From Sphingomonas liriopis (GTDB taxonomy: Bacteria; Pseudomonadota; Alphaproteobacteria; Sphingomonadales; Sphingomonadaceae), in the NCBI RefSeq assembly GCF_024211255.1, contig NZ_JAMLDY010000008.1:1-64000 (forward strand): a DNA stretch of 64,000 nucleotides, in the 5' to 3' direction. Of the stretch, positions 15,940 to 24,898 are shown one piece after another. The notes under the pieces were generated by a model. The model was not told the DNA's origin. It made no database searches and worked only from the letters and a program-made list of their open reading frames with translations. Position 1 is the first letter of the stretch. Each line of letters begins with the position of its first letter. A program made the position numbers and the translations under genes.

Positions 15940-16667
15940 GCGCGCGAGACCGCGGGAACGAACAGATAGCCCTCGTTGCGGATCGTGCGGATGATCTCGT
16001 CGCCGCCGCTGCGCAGCTTGCGGCGCAGGCGGCTGATCTGCACGTCGATCGCGCGATCGAACGCGTCCGAATTGGGGCCGCGCGCGGTTTCGAGCAGCAT
16101 CTCGCGCGACAATACCCGGCGCGGCCGCTCGACGAAGACGCGCAGCAGCGCGAATTCGCCATCGGTCAGCCCGACCAGCACCCCCTGCGCATCGAACAGC
16201 TCGTGCGCCGTCAGATCCATCGTCCAGCCATCGAACGTCAGCCGCGAGCGATCGACCGGCTCCGCCTGTTGCCGGCTGCGCAGCGCGGCGCGGACGGTGG
16301 CGAGCACCTCCGCCGCGCTGCACGGCTTGGGCAGGTAATGGCTCGCACCGATCTCCAGCCCGACGATGCGGTCGCGTTCCTCGCCCAGCGCGCTCAGCAT
16401 GATGACCGCCGGGCCGCCGTCGCGGGTGATGCGGCGGCAGGCGGAGATGCCGTCCTCGCCCGGCATCATCACGTCGAGCAGCACCGCGTCGATCCGCTCG
16501 CGCGCCAGCACCGCATCCATCTCGCGCGTGTTCGCCGCGCCCTGCACCCGGTAACCCCGCGCGCCGAGGCTTTGCGTCAACAGGGTGCGGATCTCGCGAT
16601 CGTCGTCGACGACCAGGATCGCCGCCACTTCATCCCCCGACGCGCCGATATTCTGCTGTTGGCTCAT
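15936..16667 (-). CDS. OmpR-family response regulator
   Basis: About 243 residues. Two ATGs in a row exist; the one at 16667 is 7 bases from AAGGG. The receiver domain has VVDDDREI, the phospho-Asp in AVLLDVMMPGEDG, and the switch Lys in HYLPKPCS. The C-terminal winged helix ends with DVQISRLRRKLRSGG and RNEGYLFVP. It forms an operon with the kinase through a 4-bp overlap. It is divergent from the EF-hand gene with about 126 bp between them, where its own binding site may lie. Confidence 0.93.
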   Translation of the reverse strand: MSQQQNIGASGDEVAAILVVDDDREIRTLLTQSLGARGYRVQGAANTREMDAVLARERIDAVLLDVMMPGEDGISACRRITRDGGPAVIMLSALGEERDRIVGLEIGASHYLPKPCSAAEVLATVRAALRSRQQAEPVDRSRLTFDGWTMDLTAHELFDAQGVLVGLTDGEFALLRVFVERPRRVLSREMLLETARGPNSDAFDRAIDVQISRLRRKLRSGGDEIIRTIRNEGYLFVPAVSRA

Positions 16668-16793
16668 CATCGCGCCCTTGTGGCCGGCAAATGTTGCCGC
16701 AGAATATCCGCGGAAACGCACGCCGTCATCGTCATGGACATTCGGCCGCAACATTGCACTGGTTCACCAACGCGACTCACTCGGGGACCCGCC

Positions 16794-17507
16794 ATGCACC
16801 GCATCACCCTCCTCCTTGCCGCCACGCTGGGTTGCACGTTCGCCACCGCCGCGTCGGCGCAGCAGCGCCGCGTGTTCATCAGCCCGATGGGCCAGCCCTT
16901 CCACGGCAGCGAAACCGCGCCCGATCCCGAGCGCGCGTGGTTCGCCGCGGCGGACGCGAACGGCGACGGCGCGATCACCCGCGGGGAATTCCAGGCCGAC
17001 GCCACGCGCTTCTTCGCGATCCTCGACCGCGGCCACGACGGCGAGATCGATCCGGGCGACATCGACGTGTACGAAAACACGATCGCCCCCGAAACGCGCT
17101 CGGGCGACGGCGGCCCGGGGATCATCGCGCGCAGCTCCGATTCGAGTTCGGACGGTGGGGCGAAGGCGCCCGTCTACGATGCGGGCAAACTGGGCGCGGC
17201 GCGGTTCAGCTATTTCGACCTGCCCGAACCCGTCACCGCCGCCGACCGCAACTTCAACCGCGGCATCGACCCGCGCGAATTCGCGAGCGCCGCCGATTCG
17301 CGCTTCGACGCGCTCGACAAGAACCGCGACGGCAAGCTGATGTGGGACGAGCTGCCGCACGTCAGCGCGCGCGCCGCTGGCCCCGGCGGGCGCGGCAAGG
17401 GCGGGCCGGGCGGCCATCGCGGTGGTCGCCACGGCGGCGGGCGTGGCCCGGGCGGCGGAATGGATGGCGGACAAGGCAGGATGAGCGGCGGCTTTGGGGG
17501 CGAATAG
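16794..17507 (+). CDS. Exported protein with four EF-hand-like loops
   Basis: 237 residues. The signal peptide MHRITLLLAATLGCTFATAASA is cleaved near residue 22. Calcium-binding loops are seen as DANGDGAITRGEF, DRGHDGEIDPGD, DRNFNRGIDPREF and DKNRDGKLMWDEL, i.e. two pairs. The third loop, with Arg-Gly in the middle, is the least canonical. The last 45 residues are Gly/Arg/His-rich (GGHRGGRHGGGRG), possibly metal- or surface-binding. It is divergent from the OmpR-type regulator gene, which suggests coregulation or a Ca2+-related envelope response; that link is inference. Confidence 0.8.
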   Translation: MHRITLLLAATLGCTFATAASAQQRRVFISPMGQPFHGSETAPDPERAWFAAADANGDGAITRGEFQADATRFFAILDRGHDGEIDPGDIDVYENTIAPETRSGDGGPGIIARSSDSSSDGGAKAPVYDAGKLGAARFSYFDLPEPVTAADRNFNRGIDPREFASAADSRFDALDKNRDGKLMWDELPHVSARAAGPGGRGKGGPGGHRGGRHGGGRGPGGGMDGGQGRMSGGFGGE

Positions 17508-17510
17508 CCA

Positions 17511-17608
17511 CCTCACCCTCACCCTTCCCACCGCCTGCGGCGGCGGGCCCCTTCCCTCTCCCGTTGGGAGAGGGAGAGACGGCGAAGCCGGCGAAGGGTG
17601 AGGGTGGG
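17511..17608. repeat. Inverted pair of repeat family E
   Basis: CCTCACCCTTCCC, a CCCTCTCCCGTTGGGAGAGGG centre and GAAGGGTGAGGGTG. Related elements stand at 23991-24079, 45621-45727 and 46069-46223. Confidence 0.85.
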
Positions 17609-17624
17609 AGCGACGAAGCCCCGA

Positions 17625-18950
17625 TCAATCCAGCCGGCGCGCCAGTTCCTTGTTCAGCCCCAGCGCCACCAGCGTCGCGACCGCACCCGACAGCAGATAC
17701 CCGCCCGCCGCGATCAGTCCGAACTGGCTCGCCAGCACCAGCGCGGCGAGCGGCGCGAACCCCGCGCCGAACAGCCAGGCGAGGTCCGACGTCAGCGCCG
17801 CACCCGTATAACGCGCGCGCTTGGGGAAATTGTTGGTCACCGCCCCCGACGACTGGCCGAAGGCGAGGCCGAGGATGATGAATCCCCCGATCATGAAGGC
17901 GAGCTCGCCCGAGCTGCCGCCGGCGAGCAACTGCGGCGCGAAGCCGCTGAACACCGCGATCGCCGCGGCGGTATAGCCGAGCACCGAACGCCGCCCGATC
18001 CGGTCGGCGAGCAGGCCGGAAATCACCACCGCGCCGAGCCCGAAGAACGCGCCGACGATCTCGATCCCCAGGAAGCGCGCGATATTCTCGTTGGTGTACA
18101 GCGCGATCCACGACAGCGGGAATACCGTGACCATGTGGAACAATGCGAAGCTGGCGAGCGGCGCGAAGGCGCCGATGATGATGTTGCGCCACTGCGCCTT
18201 CACCGTCGCGGTGACCCGGCTGGGGGTCAGCTCGCGGCTTTTGAACTGCTGCGTATATTCGGGCGTCACGACGATGCGCAACCGCGCGAACAGCGCGACG
18301 ACGTTGACCGCGAAGGCGACGAAGAACGGATAGCGCCAGCCCCACGACAGGAAATCGACCATGTCCATGTTGGCGAGGAAGAAGGCGAACAAGGCGCTCG
18401 CCACGATCAGCCCGAGCGGCGCGCCGAGCTGCGGCACCATCGCATACCAGCCGCGCTTTTCCGGCGGTGCGTTGAGCGCGAGCAGCGAGGCGAGCCCGTC
18501 CCACGCCCCGCCCAGCGCCAGCCCCTGCCCGATCCGCGCCGCGGACAGCAGGAACGCCGAGGCGATGCCGACCTCGCCGTATCCGGGCAGGAAGGCGAGC
18601 GCGACCGTCGATGTGCCGAGCAGGAACAAGGCGATGGTCAGCTTGGTGCCGCGGCCGTATTCGCGGTCGACCCACATGAAGATCTGCGTGCCGATCGGCC
18701 GCGCGATGAAGGCGAGCGGGAACAGCGCGAAGGACCAGAGCGTCCCCGTCAGCCGGTCGACGAACGGAAACACCAGCGCCGGAAAGACGATGACCGACGC
18801 GATCGCGTAGCAGAAGAAATCGAAGAATTCCGAGGTGCGGCCGATGACGACGCCGATCGCGATCTCGCCGGGACGGACCTCATGGTCGCCCTGCGTGTTG
18901 ACGGCGCGTGCATCGCGTTCGAGCGGCGCGGAATGGGCGGAAGCTGACAT
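17625..18950 (-). CDS. MFS transporter, MHS (metabolite:H+ symporter) type
   Basis: 441 residues with 12 hydrophobic segments. IAIGVVIGRTSEFFDFFCYA at helix 1 and RPIGTQIFMWVDREYGRGTK in the first cytoplasmic loop match the MHS group, which includes transporters for shikimate, citrate, proline and betaine. ADRIGRRSVLG is the second-half loop motif. ATG at 18950 is chosen over 18998 because the upstream residues are unlike the family. It is divergent from cyoA, and the 19-bp palindrome at 19065 lies between them. Substrate unknown. Confidence 0.85.
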   Translation of the reverse strand: MSASAHSAPLERDARAVNTQGDHEVRPGEIAIGVVIGRTSEFFDFFCYAIASVIVFPALVFPFVDRLTGTLWSFALFPLAFIARPIGTQIFMWVDREYGRGTKLTIALFLLGTSTVALAFLPGYGEVGIASAFLLSAARIGQGLALGGAWDGLASLLALNAPPEKRGWYAMVPQLGAPLGLIVASALFAFFLANMDMVDFLSWGWRYPFFVAFAVNVVALFARLRIVVTPEYTQQFKSRELTPSRVTATVKAQWRNIIIGAFAPLASFALFHMVTVFPLSWIALYTNENIARFLGIEIVGAFFGLGAVVISGLLADRIGRRSVLGYTAAAIAVFSGFAPQLLAGGSSGELAFMIGGFIILGLAFGQSSGAVTNNFPKRARYTGAALTSDLAWLFGAGFAPLAALVLASQFGLIAAGGYLLSGAVATLVALGLNKELARRLD

Positions 18951-19064
18951 GTATCGCAGTCCTGTCGTCTCACGGCCCACTGGCCATTCGGGTCTCAACG
19001 CGCCTCGCCCGGTTTCGGGCGCGGCACCAACGCACCTTCCTACCCCTTACCGCCCGGGCATGGG

Positions 19065-19083
19065 ATAGGACAAAATGTCCTAT
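19065..19083. promoter_or_regulatory. Strong palindromic operator ahead of cyoA
   Basis: ATAGGACAAAATGTCCTAT has perfect 8-bp arms around AAA. A second TGTCC-N9-GGACA pairing overlaps it (19076-19094). It lies 31 bases before the cyoA start and 115 bases before the divergent MFS start. Size and symmetry fit a winged-helix dimer such as an Rrf2-type regulator, but the protein is not known from this sequence. Confidence 0.6.
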
Positions 19084-19113
19084 TTTGCGGGACACGACAC
19101 AGGCGTAGCGGCA

Positions 19114-20262
19114 ATGACGATGCGAACCCCCTCGTTACCCCCCGCGCGCTCCTTGCGCACCGCCGCCGCGCTCGCCGCGCCCGCCCTGCTCGGCGGTTGC
19201 GACTGGGTGGTGATGAACCCCGCCGGCGACGTCGCGCGGCAACAGGCCAATCTGATCCTGTGGTCGACCGGCCTGATGCTGCTCATCATCGTGCCGGTGA
19301 TCGTGCTGACCGTGCTGTTCGCATGGAAGTATCGCGCCACCAACGAGGATGCCGAGCACCGCCCCGACTGGGACCATTCGACGGGGCTCGAGCTCGTCAT
19401 CTGGTCGGCGCCGCTGCTGATCGTCATCGCGCTGGGTGCGCTGACCTGGATCAGCACGCACGCGCTCGACCCCTATCGCCCGCTGTCGCGGATCGCATCG
19501 GGCAAGCCGCTGGCGAAGAACGACAGGCCGCTGGAGATCCAGGTCGTCTCGCTCGACTGGAAATGGCTGTTCATCTATCCCGAACAGGGGGTCGCGACGG
19601 TCAACGAGCTCGTCCTGCCGGTGAACCGCCAGGTCCGCTTCCGCCTGACCTCGTCGTCGGTGATGAACACCTTCTACGTCCCCACCCTCGCCGGCATGAT
19701 CTATACGATGCCCGGCATGGAGACGCGGCTGCACGCGGTGCTCAACCGCCCCGGCCGGTTCAAGGGCCTGTCCGCCAATTACAGCGGCGCCGGCTTCTCG
19801 GGCATGCATTTCACCGTCGACGGCATGGACGATGCCGGCTTCGCCAAATGGGTGTCGGAGGCGCGCACCGCGAAGCAGCGACTCGACCTGCCGACCTACG
19901 TCACCCTCGAGAAACCGAGCGAGAACGTCCCCGCCGCCCGCTTCGTCGCTGCCGCGCCGCAATTGTTCGACCGCGTGATCGGCATGTGCACCAAACCCGG
20001 CGAGACCTGCATGCAGGCGACGATGATGAAGGATGCCGGCCATCCCAACGCCGCCGCCGAGACCGGCAAGCCCCGCGGGAGCGACGGCGAAGGCGCGCTG
20101 CAGAAGCAGCCGGAGGAAAAGGGCAGCAGCCCGCACCGCAACGCGCCCCGCGAAAGCGCCCCCGGCACCAGCAAGCCCGGCTCTGAAGCCAATCGCTCGA
20201 TGACCTCTGCCGACCCGCTGCCCGCGATCCTCGCCCGCAGCGTCGCGCCCGCCCGTTCGTAG
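19114..20262 (+). CDS. cyoA: Cytochrome o ubiquinol oxidase subunit II
   Basis: 382 residues. The lipobox APALLGGC gives a lipid-anchored N-terminus. Two membrane helices follow ([19 protein letters not shown] and [20 protein letters not shown]), then the cupredoxin-like domain with [16 protein letters not shown]. CuA ligands are absent, as expected for a quinol oxidase. A charged, Pro/Ser-rich tail of about 80 residues after residue 300 is longer than in E. coli and common in alphaproteobacteria. It is the first gene of cyoABCD-SURF1; the start at MTMRTP is preceded by the palindromic operator. Confidence 0.93.
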   Translation: MTMRTPSLPPARSLRTAAALAAPALLGGCDWVVMNPAGDVARQQANLILWSTGLMLLIIVPVIVLTVLFAWKYRATNEDAEHRPDWDHSTGLELVIWSAPLLIVIALGALTWISTHALDPYRPLSRIASGKPLAKNDRPLEIQVVSLDWKWLFIYPEQGVATVNELVLPVNRQVRFRLTSSSVMNTFYVPTLAGMIYTMPGMETRLHAVLNRPGRFKGLSANYSGAGFSGMHFTVDGMDDAGFAKWVSEARTAKQRLDLPTYVTLEKPSENVPAARFVAAAPQLFDRVIGMCTKPGETCMQATMMKDAGHPNAAAETGKPRGSDGEGALQKQPEEKGSSPHRNAPRESAPGTSKPGSEANRSMTSADPLPAILARSVAPARS

Positions 20263-20272
20263 GACCGACCCG

Positions 20273-22282
20273 ATGTCCGATTCGTTTCTCAAGACCATCT
20301 TCGGGCGGCTGACGCTCGAAAGCTTCCCGATCCACGAACCGATCCTGATCGCCACCTTCGCCGGTGTCGCGGTCGGCGGCGTCGCGGTGCTGGCCGCGCT
20401 CACCTGGTTCAAGCTCTGGGGCTATCTCTGGAAGGAGTGGTTCACCAGCGTCGACCACAAGAAGATCGGCATCATGTACATGGTGCTCGGCATCGTCATG
20501 CTGCTGCGCGGCTTCGCCGACGCGCTGATGATGCGCGCGCAGCAGGCGATGGCGTTCGGCGCCAACGACGGCTTCCTGCCCGCGCACCATTACGACCAGG
20601 TGTTCACCGCGCACGGCGTCATCATGATCTTCTTCGTCGCGATGCCGTTCGTCACCGGCCTGATGAACTATGTCGTGCCGCTGCAGATCGGCGCGCGCGA
20701 CGTGTCCTTCCCCTTCCTCAACAATTTCAGCTTCTGGATGACCGCGGCGGGTGCGGCGATCGTCATGATGAGCCTGTTCGTCGGCGAATTCGCGCGCACC
20801 GGCTGGCTGGCGATGGCACCGCTGTCGGGGCTCGATTACTCGCCCGATGTCGGTGTCGATTATTACATCTGGGCGCTGCAGATCGCCGGAGTCGGCACCT
20901 TGCTGTCGGGCGTCAACCTGCTCGCCACCATCATCAAGATGCGCGCGCCGGGGATGGGGCTGATGAAGATGCCGATCTTCACCTGGTCGGCGCTTGCCAC
21001 CAACGTGCTGATCGTCGCCGCCTTCCCGGTGCTCACCGCCGTCCTCGCGATGCTCAGCCTCGACCGCTACGTCGGCACGCACTTCTTCACCAACACCATG
21101 GGCGGCAACCCCATGATGTACGTCAACATGATCTGGATCTGGGGCCATCCGGAGGTCTACATCTTGATCCTGCCGCTGTTCGGCGTCTTCTCCGAAGTCA
21201 CCTCGACCTTCTCGGGCAAGCGCCTGTTCGGCTATACGTCGATGGTCTACGCGTTGCTGGTCATCACCATCCTCGCCTACCTCGTCTGGCTGCACCATTT
21301 CTTCACCATGGGGTCGGGGGCGAGCGTCAATTCGTTCTTCGGCATCACCACGATGATTATCTCCATCCCGACGGGGGCGAAGATCTTCAACTGGCTGTTC
21401 ACCATGTACAAGGGGCGCATCCGCTTCGAACTGCCGATGATGTGGACGATCGCGTTCATGATTACCTTCGTCATCGGCGGCATGACCGGCGTATTGCTCG
21501 CGGTGCCGCCCGCCGACTTCGTGCTGCACAATTCGCTGTTCCTGATCGCGCATTTCCACAACGTCATCATCGGCGGCGTGTTGTTCGGGACGTTCGCGGG
21601 GCTCAATTACTGGTTCCCCAAGGCGTTCGGGTTCAAGCTCGACAAATTCTGGGGCACGATCAGCTTCTGGTTCTGGGTGGTCGGCTTCTACGTCGCGTTC
21701 ATGCCGCTCTACGTGCTCGGCCTGATGGGCGTGACGCGGCGGCTGCGTCACTTCGACGATCCGTCCTTGCAGATCTGGTTCATCATCGCCGCGATCGGCG
21801 CGGTGCTGATCGCGATCGGGATCGCCGCGCTGCTGATCCAGTTCTACGTCAGCTTCCGCAACCGCGAGGCGCTGCGCGACACGACCGGCGATCCGTGGAA
21901 CGGCCGCAGCCTGGAATGGGCGACCTCATCGCCGCCGCCCGCCTACAACTTCGCGTTCACGCCGGTCGTCCACGATCTCGACGCCTGGTACGACATGAAG
22001 TCGCAGAAGGCGGTGCGTCCGGTCGACGGCTTCCGCGCCATCCACATGCCGCGCAACACCGGCACCGGCGTCATCCTCGCCGGCCTGTCGGCGGTGATCG
22101 GCGTCGCGATGATCTGGTACATGTGGTGGCTCGCCATCCTCGGCTTCGTCGCGCTGCTCGGCGTCGCGATCGTCCACACGTTCAACTACGACCGCGATTA
22201 TTACATCCCGGCCGACGAGGTGACGGCGGTCGAGAACGCGCGCACCACACAGCTGGCGCCAGCAATGGTTGGGGGAGCTTGA
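20273..22282 (+). CDS. cyoB: Cytochrome o ubiquinol oxidase subunit I
   Basis: 669 residues with about 15 membrane helices. The haem-copper oxidase core oxidises ubiquinol, reduces O2 and pumps protons. WGHPEVYIL holds a CuB histidine and the cross-linked tyrosine, WLHHFFTMG the other two CuB histidines, and [10 protein letters not shown] the haem ligands. [20 protein letters not shown] carries the D-channel region. Length matches E. coli CyoB (663). It begins 10 bp after cyoA. Confidence 0.97.
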   Translation: MSDSFLKTIFGRLTLESFPIHEPILIATFAGVAVGGVAVLAALTWFKLWGYLWKEWFTSVDHKKIGIMYMVLGIVMLLRGFADALMMRAQQAMAFGANDGFLPAHHYDQVFTAHGVIMIFFVAMPFVTGLMNYVVPLQIGARDVSFPFLNNFSFWMTAAGAAIVMMSLFVGEFARTGWLAMAPLSGLDYSPDVGVDYYIWALQIAGVGTLLSGVNLLATIIKMRAPGMGLMKMPIFTWSALATNVLIVAAFPVLTAVLAMLSLDRYVGTHFFTNTMGGNPMMYVNMIWIWGHPEVYILILPLFGVFSEVTSTFSGKRLFGYTSMVYALLVITILAYLVWLHHFFTMGSGASVNSFFGITTMIISIPTGAKIFNWLFTMYKGRIRFELPMMWTIAFMITFVIGGMTGVLLAVPPADFVLHNSLFLIAHFHNVIIGGVLFGTFAGLNYWFPKAFGFKLDKFWGTISFWFWVVGFYVAFMPLYVLGLMGVTRRLRHFDDPSLQIWFIIAAIGAVLIAIGIAALLIQFYVSFRNREALRDTTGDPWNGRSLEWATSSPPPAYNFAFTPVVHDLDAWYDMKSQKAVRPVDGFRAIHMPRNTGTGVILAGLSAVIGVAMIWYMWWLAILGFVALLGVAIVHTFNYDRDYYIPADEVTAVENARTTQLAPAMVGGA

Positions 22283-22287
22283 GCATC

Positions 22288-22917
22288 ATGAGCGAAGCGA
22301 CCATCCCGCCGGGCGCGCAGGCGCCGATCTTCTACGAAACGGACGAGCATCACCACGACGCCGGCGGCAGCACGATGCTGGGCTTCTGGCTGTACCTGAT
22401 GAGCGACTGCCTGATCTTCGCCATGCTGTTCGCGGCCTATGGCGTGTTCGGCAGCAGCTATGCCGGCGGGCCGCAGCCGCACGAGATCTTCGAGCTGCCG
22501 CTGGTGGCGCTCAACACCTCGATGCTGCTGTTCTCGTCGATCACCTACGGCTTTGCGATGCTGGCGATGAACGACGGCAAGGTGCGCAGTGTGCAGGGCT
22601 GGCTGGCGATCACCGGGCTGTTCGGCCTCGCCTTCCTGACAATCGAACTCTACGAATTCTCCAACCTGATCCACGAAGGCTTCGGACCGCAGCGCAGCGC
22701 GTTCCTGTCGTCCTTCTTCACCCTCGTCGGCACGCACGGGCTGCACGTCACCTTCGGCCTCGTCTGGCTGGTGACGCTGATGGTGCAGGTCGGGACCAAG
22801 GGGCTGATCCCCGCCAACCAGCGCCGCCTGCAATGCCTGTCGCTGTTCTGGCACTTCCTCGACGTCATCTGGATCGGCGTCTTCACCTTCGTCTACCTGC
22901 TGGGAGTGCTGCGATGA
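22288..22917 (+). CDS. cyoC: Cytochrome o ubiquinol oxidase subunit III
   Basis: 209 residues with five membrane helices, the usual number for the quinol oxidase form. TMLGFWLYLMSDCLIFAMLF, ELYEFSNLIHEGFGPQRSAF and GTHGLHVTFGLVWL are subunit III signatures. It overlaps cyoD by four bases. Confidence 0.95.
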   Translation: MSEATIPPGAQAPIFYETDEHHHDAGGSTMLGFWLYLMSDCLIFAMLFAAYGVFGSSYAGGPQPHEIFELPLVALNTSMLLFSSITYGFAMLAMNDGKVRSVQGWLAITGLFGLAFLTIELYEFSNLIHEGFGPQRSAFLSSFFTLVGTHGLHVTFGLVWLVTLMVQVGTKGLIPANQRRLQCLSLFWHFLDVIWIGVFTFVYLLGVLR

Positions 22918-23294
22918 GCGCCGACACCCATGGCCACGGCCATGACGATCACGCGGCCGAGGGCGCGCACGGCACCCGCAAGGATTACGTGATCGGCTTC
23001 GTCCTGTCGGTGATCCTCACCGCCATCCCCTTCGGGCTGGTGATGAGCGGCGTCATCGCCGACGCGCGGATCACCGCGGGCATCGTCATGGTGTTCGCGC
23101 TGGTGCAGATCATCGTCCACATGATCTACTTCCTCCACATGAACTCGAAGTCGGAGAACGGCTGGACGCTGATGGCGCTGATCTTCACGATCATCGTCGT
23201 CACCATCTGCCTCGCCGGCTCGCTGTGGGTAATGTACCATATGAACGCCAACATGATGCCGAGCATGGCGCCCGGAGACATGGGCGGCATGTGA
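22914..23294 (+). CDS. cyoD: Cytochrome o ubiquinol oxidase subunit IV
   Basis: 126 residues with three membrane helices after a His-rich N-terminus (THGHGHDDHAAEG). YVIGFVLSVILTAIPFGLVM and VQIIVHMIYFLHMNSKSENGW match CyoD. Start ATGA overlaps the cyoC stop, and its own stop overlaps the next start. A Met-rich C-terminus (MNANMMPSMAPGDMGGM) may bind copper. Confidence 0.93.
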   Translation: MSADTHGHGHDDHAAEGAHGTRKDYVIGFVLSVILTAIPFGLVMSGVIADARITAGIVMVFALVQIIVHMIYFLHMNSKSENGWTLMALIFTIIVVTICLAGSLWVMYHMNANMMPSMAPGDMGGM

Positions 23295-23968
23295 TGCCAC
23301 GCCGGGCCGCGATCGTCACGGGTCTGCTGCTGGCGACGATCGCGCTGCTGATCGGGCTCGGCGTGTGGCAGCTCGAGCGGCGGACATGGAAGCTGGCGCT
23401 GATCGCGCACACCGAGGCGATGCTGGCAAGCGCGCCGGTCGCCGCACCGGGACCGGCGGCGTGGGGTGCGGTGGGTGCAGGTGATGTCTACCGGCCGGTG
23501 GTCGCGACCGGCCGCTATCGGCCCCGCGCGGATACGTTCGTGCAGGCGGTGACCGAACTCGGCGGCGGTTTCTGGGTGATGACGCCGTTCGACACGACGC
23601 GCGGGTTCACGGTCCTCGTCAACCGCGGCTTCGTCCCCGCCGAGCGCCGCGGCGCGGTCGCCCCCTCCCCCGCCGTGCGGACGATCCGCGGCCTGCTGCG
23701 CGTCAGCGAACCCGGCGGCGGCTTCCTCCGCCACAACGATCCCGCCGCCGACCGCTGGTACTCACGCGACGTCGCCCGGATCGCCGCGACGAAGCGGCTC
23801 GGCCCGGTCGCCCCCTATTTCATCGACGCGGGCGATCCCAAGGCCGGCTGGCCCCGCGGCGGTCTGACCGTGGTCCGCTTCCGCAACAGCCATCTGGTCT
23901 ACGCGCTGACGTGGTTCGGGCTGGCAGCACTGGTGGCGTTCATGGCGTGGCGGGTGCGGCGGCGGTAG
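23294..23968 (+). CDS. SURF1-family oxidase assembly protein
   Basis: 224 residues. Two membrane helices bracket a periplasmic domain, at residues about 6-25 and 200-218. GVWQLERRTWKLALI at the N-terminus, GFWVMTPFD, VLVNRGFVPAERR and RNSHLVYALTWFGLA at the C-terminus are SURF1 signatures. SURF1 helps insert haem into terminal oxidases. Its start overlaps the cyoD stop (TGATG), so it should be translated with the oxidase subunits. Confidence 0.9.
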   Translation: MPRRAAIVTGLLLATIALLIGLGVWQLERRTWKLALIAHTEAMLASAPVAAPGPAAWGAVGAGDVYRPVVATGRYRPRADTFVQAVTELGGGFWVMTPFDTTRGFTVLVNRGFVPAERRGAVAPSPAVRTIRGLLRVSEPGGGFLRHNDPAADRWYSRDVARIAATKRLGPVAPYFIDAGDPKAGWPRGGLTVVRFRNSHLVYALTWFGLAALVAFMAWRVRRR

Positions 23969-23990
23969 GGCACCCCCCGCGACGGTTTAC

Positions 23991-24079
23991 TCGCCCTCAC
24001 CCTTCCGGCGCTTCGCGCCTCCCTCCCTCTCCCGTTGGGAGAGGGAAAGACGCCGCAGGCGGCGAAGGGTGAGGGTGAC
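23991..24079. repeat. Inverted pair of repeat family E
   Basis: CCCTCACCCTTCCGG, a CCCTCTCCCGTTGGGAGAGGG centre and GAAGGGTGAGGGTG. It separates the oxidase operon from the convergent DUF4169 gene. Confidence 0.85.
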
Positions 24080-24101
24080 ATCGATAGGCTGGAGACGCTG
24101 C

Positions 24102-24278
24102 TCAATCCTCGCGTTTCGCACCGTCGAGCGTCCGCTCGATCCGCGCGCGATTCGTCGCATCGGCATCGCGCTCCGCCTTGGTCCGCCCGAACTTCGCCCG
24201 GTTCGCCGCCGCAGCCTTCGCCGCCACGTCACGGTCACGCGCCTTGCGGGCGCGACGCAGGTTGATGATCTCGGCCAT
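24102..24278 (-). CDS. DUF4169 family small protein
   Basis: 58 residues, highly charged and helical. MAEIINLRRARKARDRD at the N-terminus and ANRAKFGRTKAERD in the middle are the conserved DUF4169 signature. Function unknown. The start at 24278 lies 26 bp after the exonuclease stop, so the two are likely co-transcribed. Confidence 0.75.
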   Translation of the reverse strand: MAEIINLRRARKARDRDVAAKAAAANRAKFGRTKAERDADATNRARIERTLDGAKRED

Positions 24279-24304
24279 GAATCCCCTTACCCTTCCTTGC
24301 CCGG

Positions 24305-24865
24305 CTATGCCGAGGAAGGATTTGCAGCAGCCCGCTCCTCCGCCGCGCGCTTCACCAGCGACCAGCGCCGCCACTCATCCCGCGCATCCGCCAGCGCGCG
24401 GTGCGCCGGCACGTCATGATCGCGCAACTCGCCGAGCACCGCCACGTCCGCCACCGCACGGCCCAGCTCCGCCTCGGGCACATGCCCCCGCAGGATCGCC
24501 GTCGCCGTCTCGCGCTGCGCCTCGTCGCTGTCGCGCAGCCGCAGCGCATGCCGCGGCAGCTTCGCCGCCCGCAGCAGCGCGCTCAGCCATTTGCCGTCCC
24601 ACGACGGCGCGCTCGCGAACAACTGGTGGCCGGTCAGCACCGCGACCATCCGCCGCGCCACCACGTCGTGCGGCGTCCCCTCCGCCTCCAGCAGCGCCCG
24701 CGGGATATGATGGATCGCCTCCGCCGCGTCGTCCCAATCGTCCCATTGCAGCGGCGGGCGGATCAGGTGGCTTTCGTGCGCGCCGTCCTCAAACACCCAG
24801 GCGACCTCGATCGGATAGCTTTTCTTGGCGAGCGACGAGGCTTCGAAATCGAGGAATACGAACAT
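24305..24865 (-). CDS. 3'-5' exonuclease-like protein (DEDD family)
   Basis: 186 residues. FLDFEASSL provides the first Asp and Glu of an RNase T/DNA polymerase III epsilon-type exonuclease. An Asp in SWDGKWLSALL and the His-Asp pair in HRALADARDEW complete the DEDDh set. This form is found as a stand-alone gene in many alphaproteobacteria; its substrate is not known. It precedes the DUF4169 gene. Confidence 0.8.
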   Translation of the reverse strand: MFVFLDFEASSLAKKSYPIEVAWVFEDGAHESHLIRPPLQWDDWDDAAEAIHHIPRALLEAEGTPHDVVARRMVAVLTGHQLFASAPSWDGKWLSALLRAAKLPRHALRLRDSDEAQRETATAILRGHVPEAELGRAVADVAVLGELRDHDVPAHRALADARDEWRRWSLVKRAAEERAAANPSSA

Positions 24866-24898
24866 CGCCGGAGCCTAGGCGCAGGCGCGGCGGGCCGT

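Noticed and set aside
17597..18947. A 449-codon plus-strand frame opposite the MHS-type transporter
   Set aside because: Extremely Arg/Glu/Asp-rich antisense frame of a clear 12-helix membrane protein.
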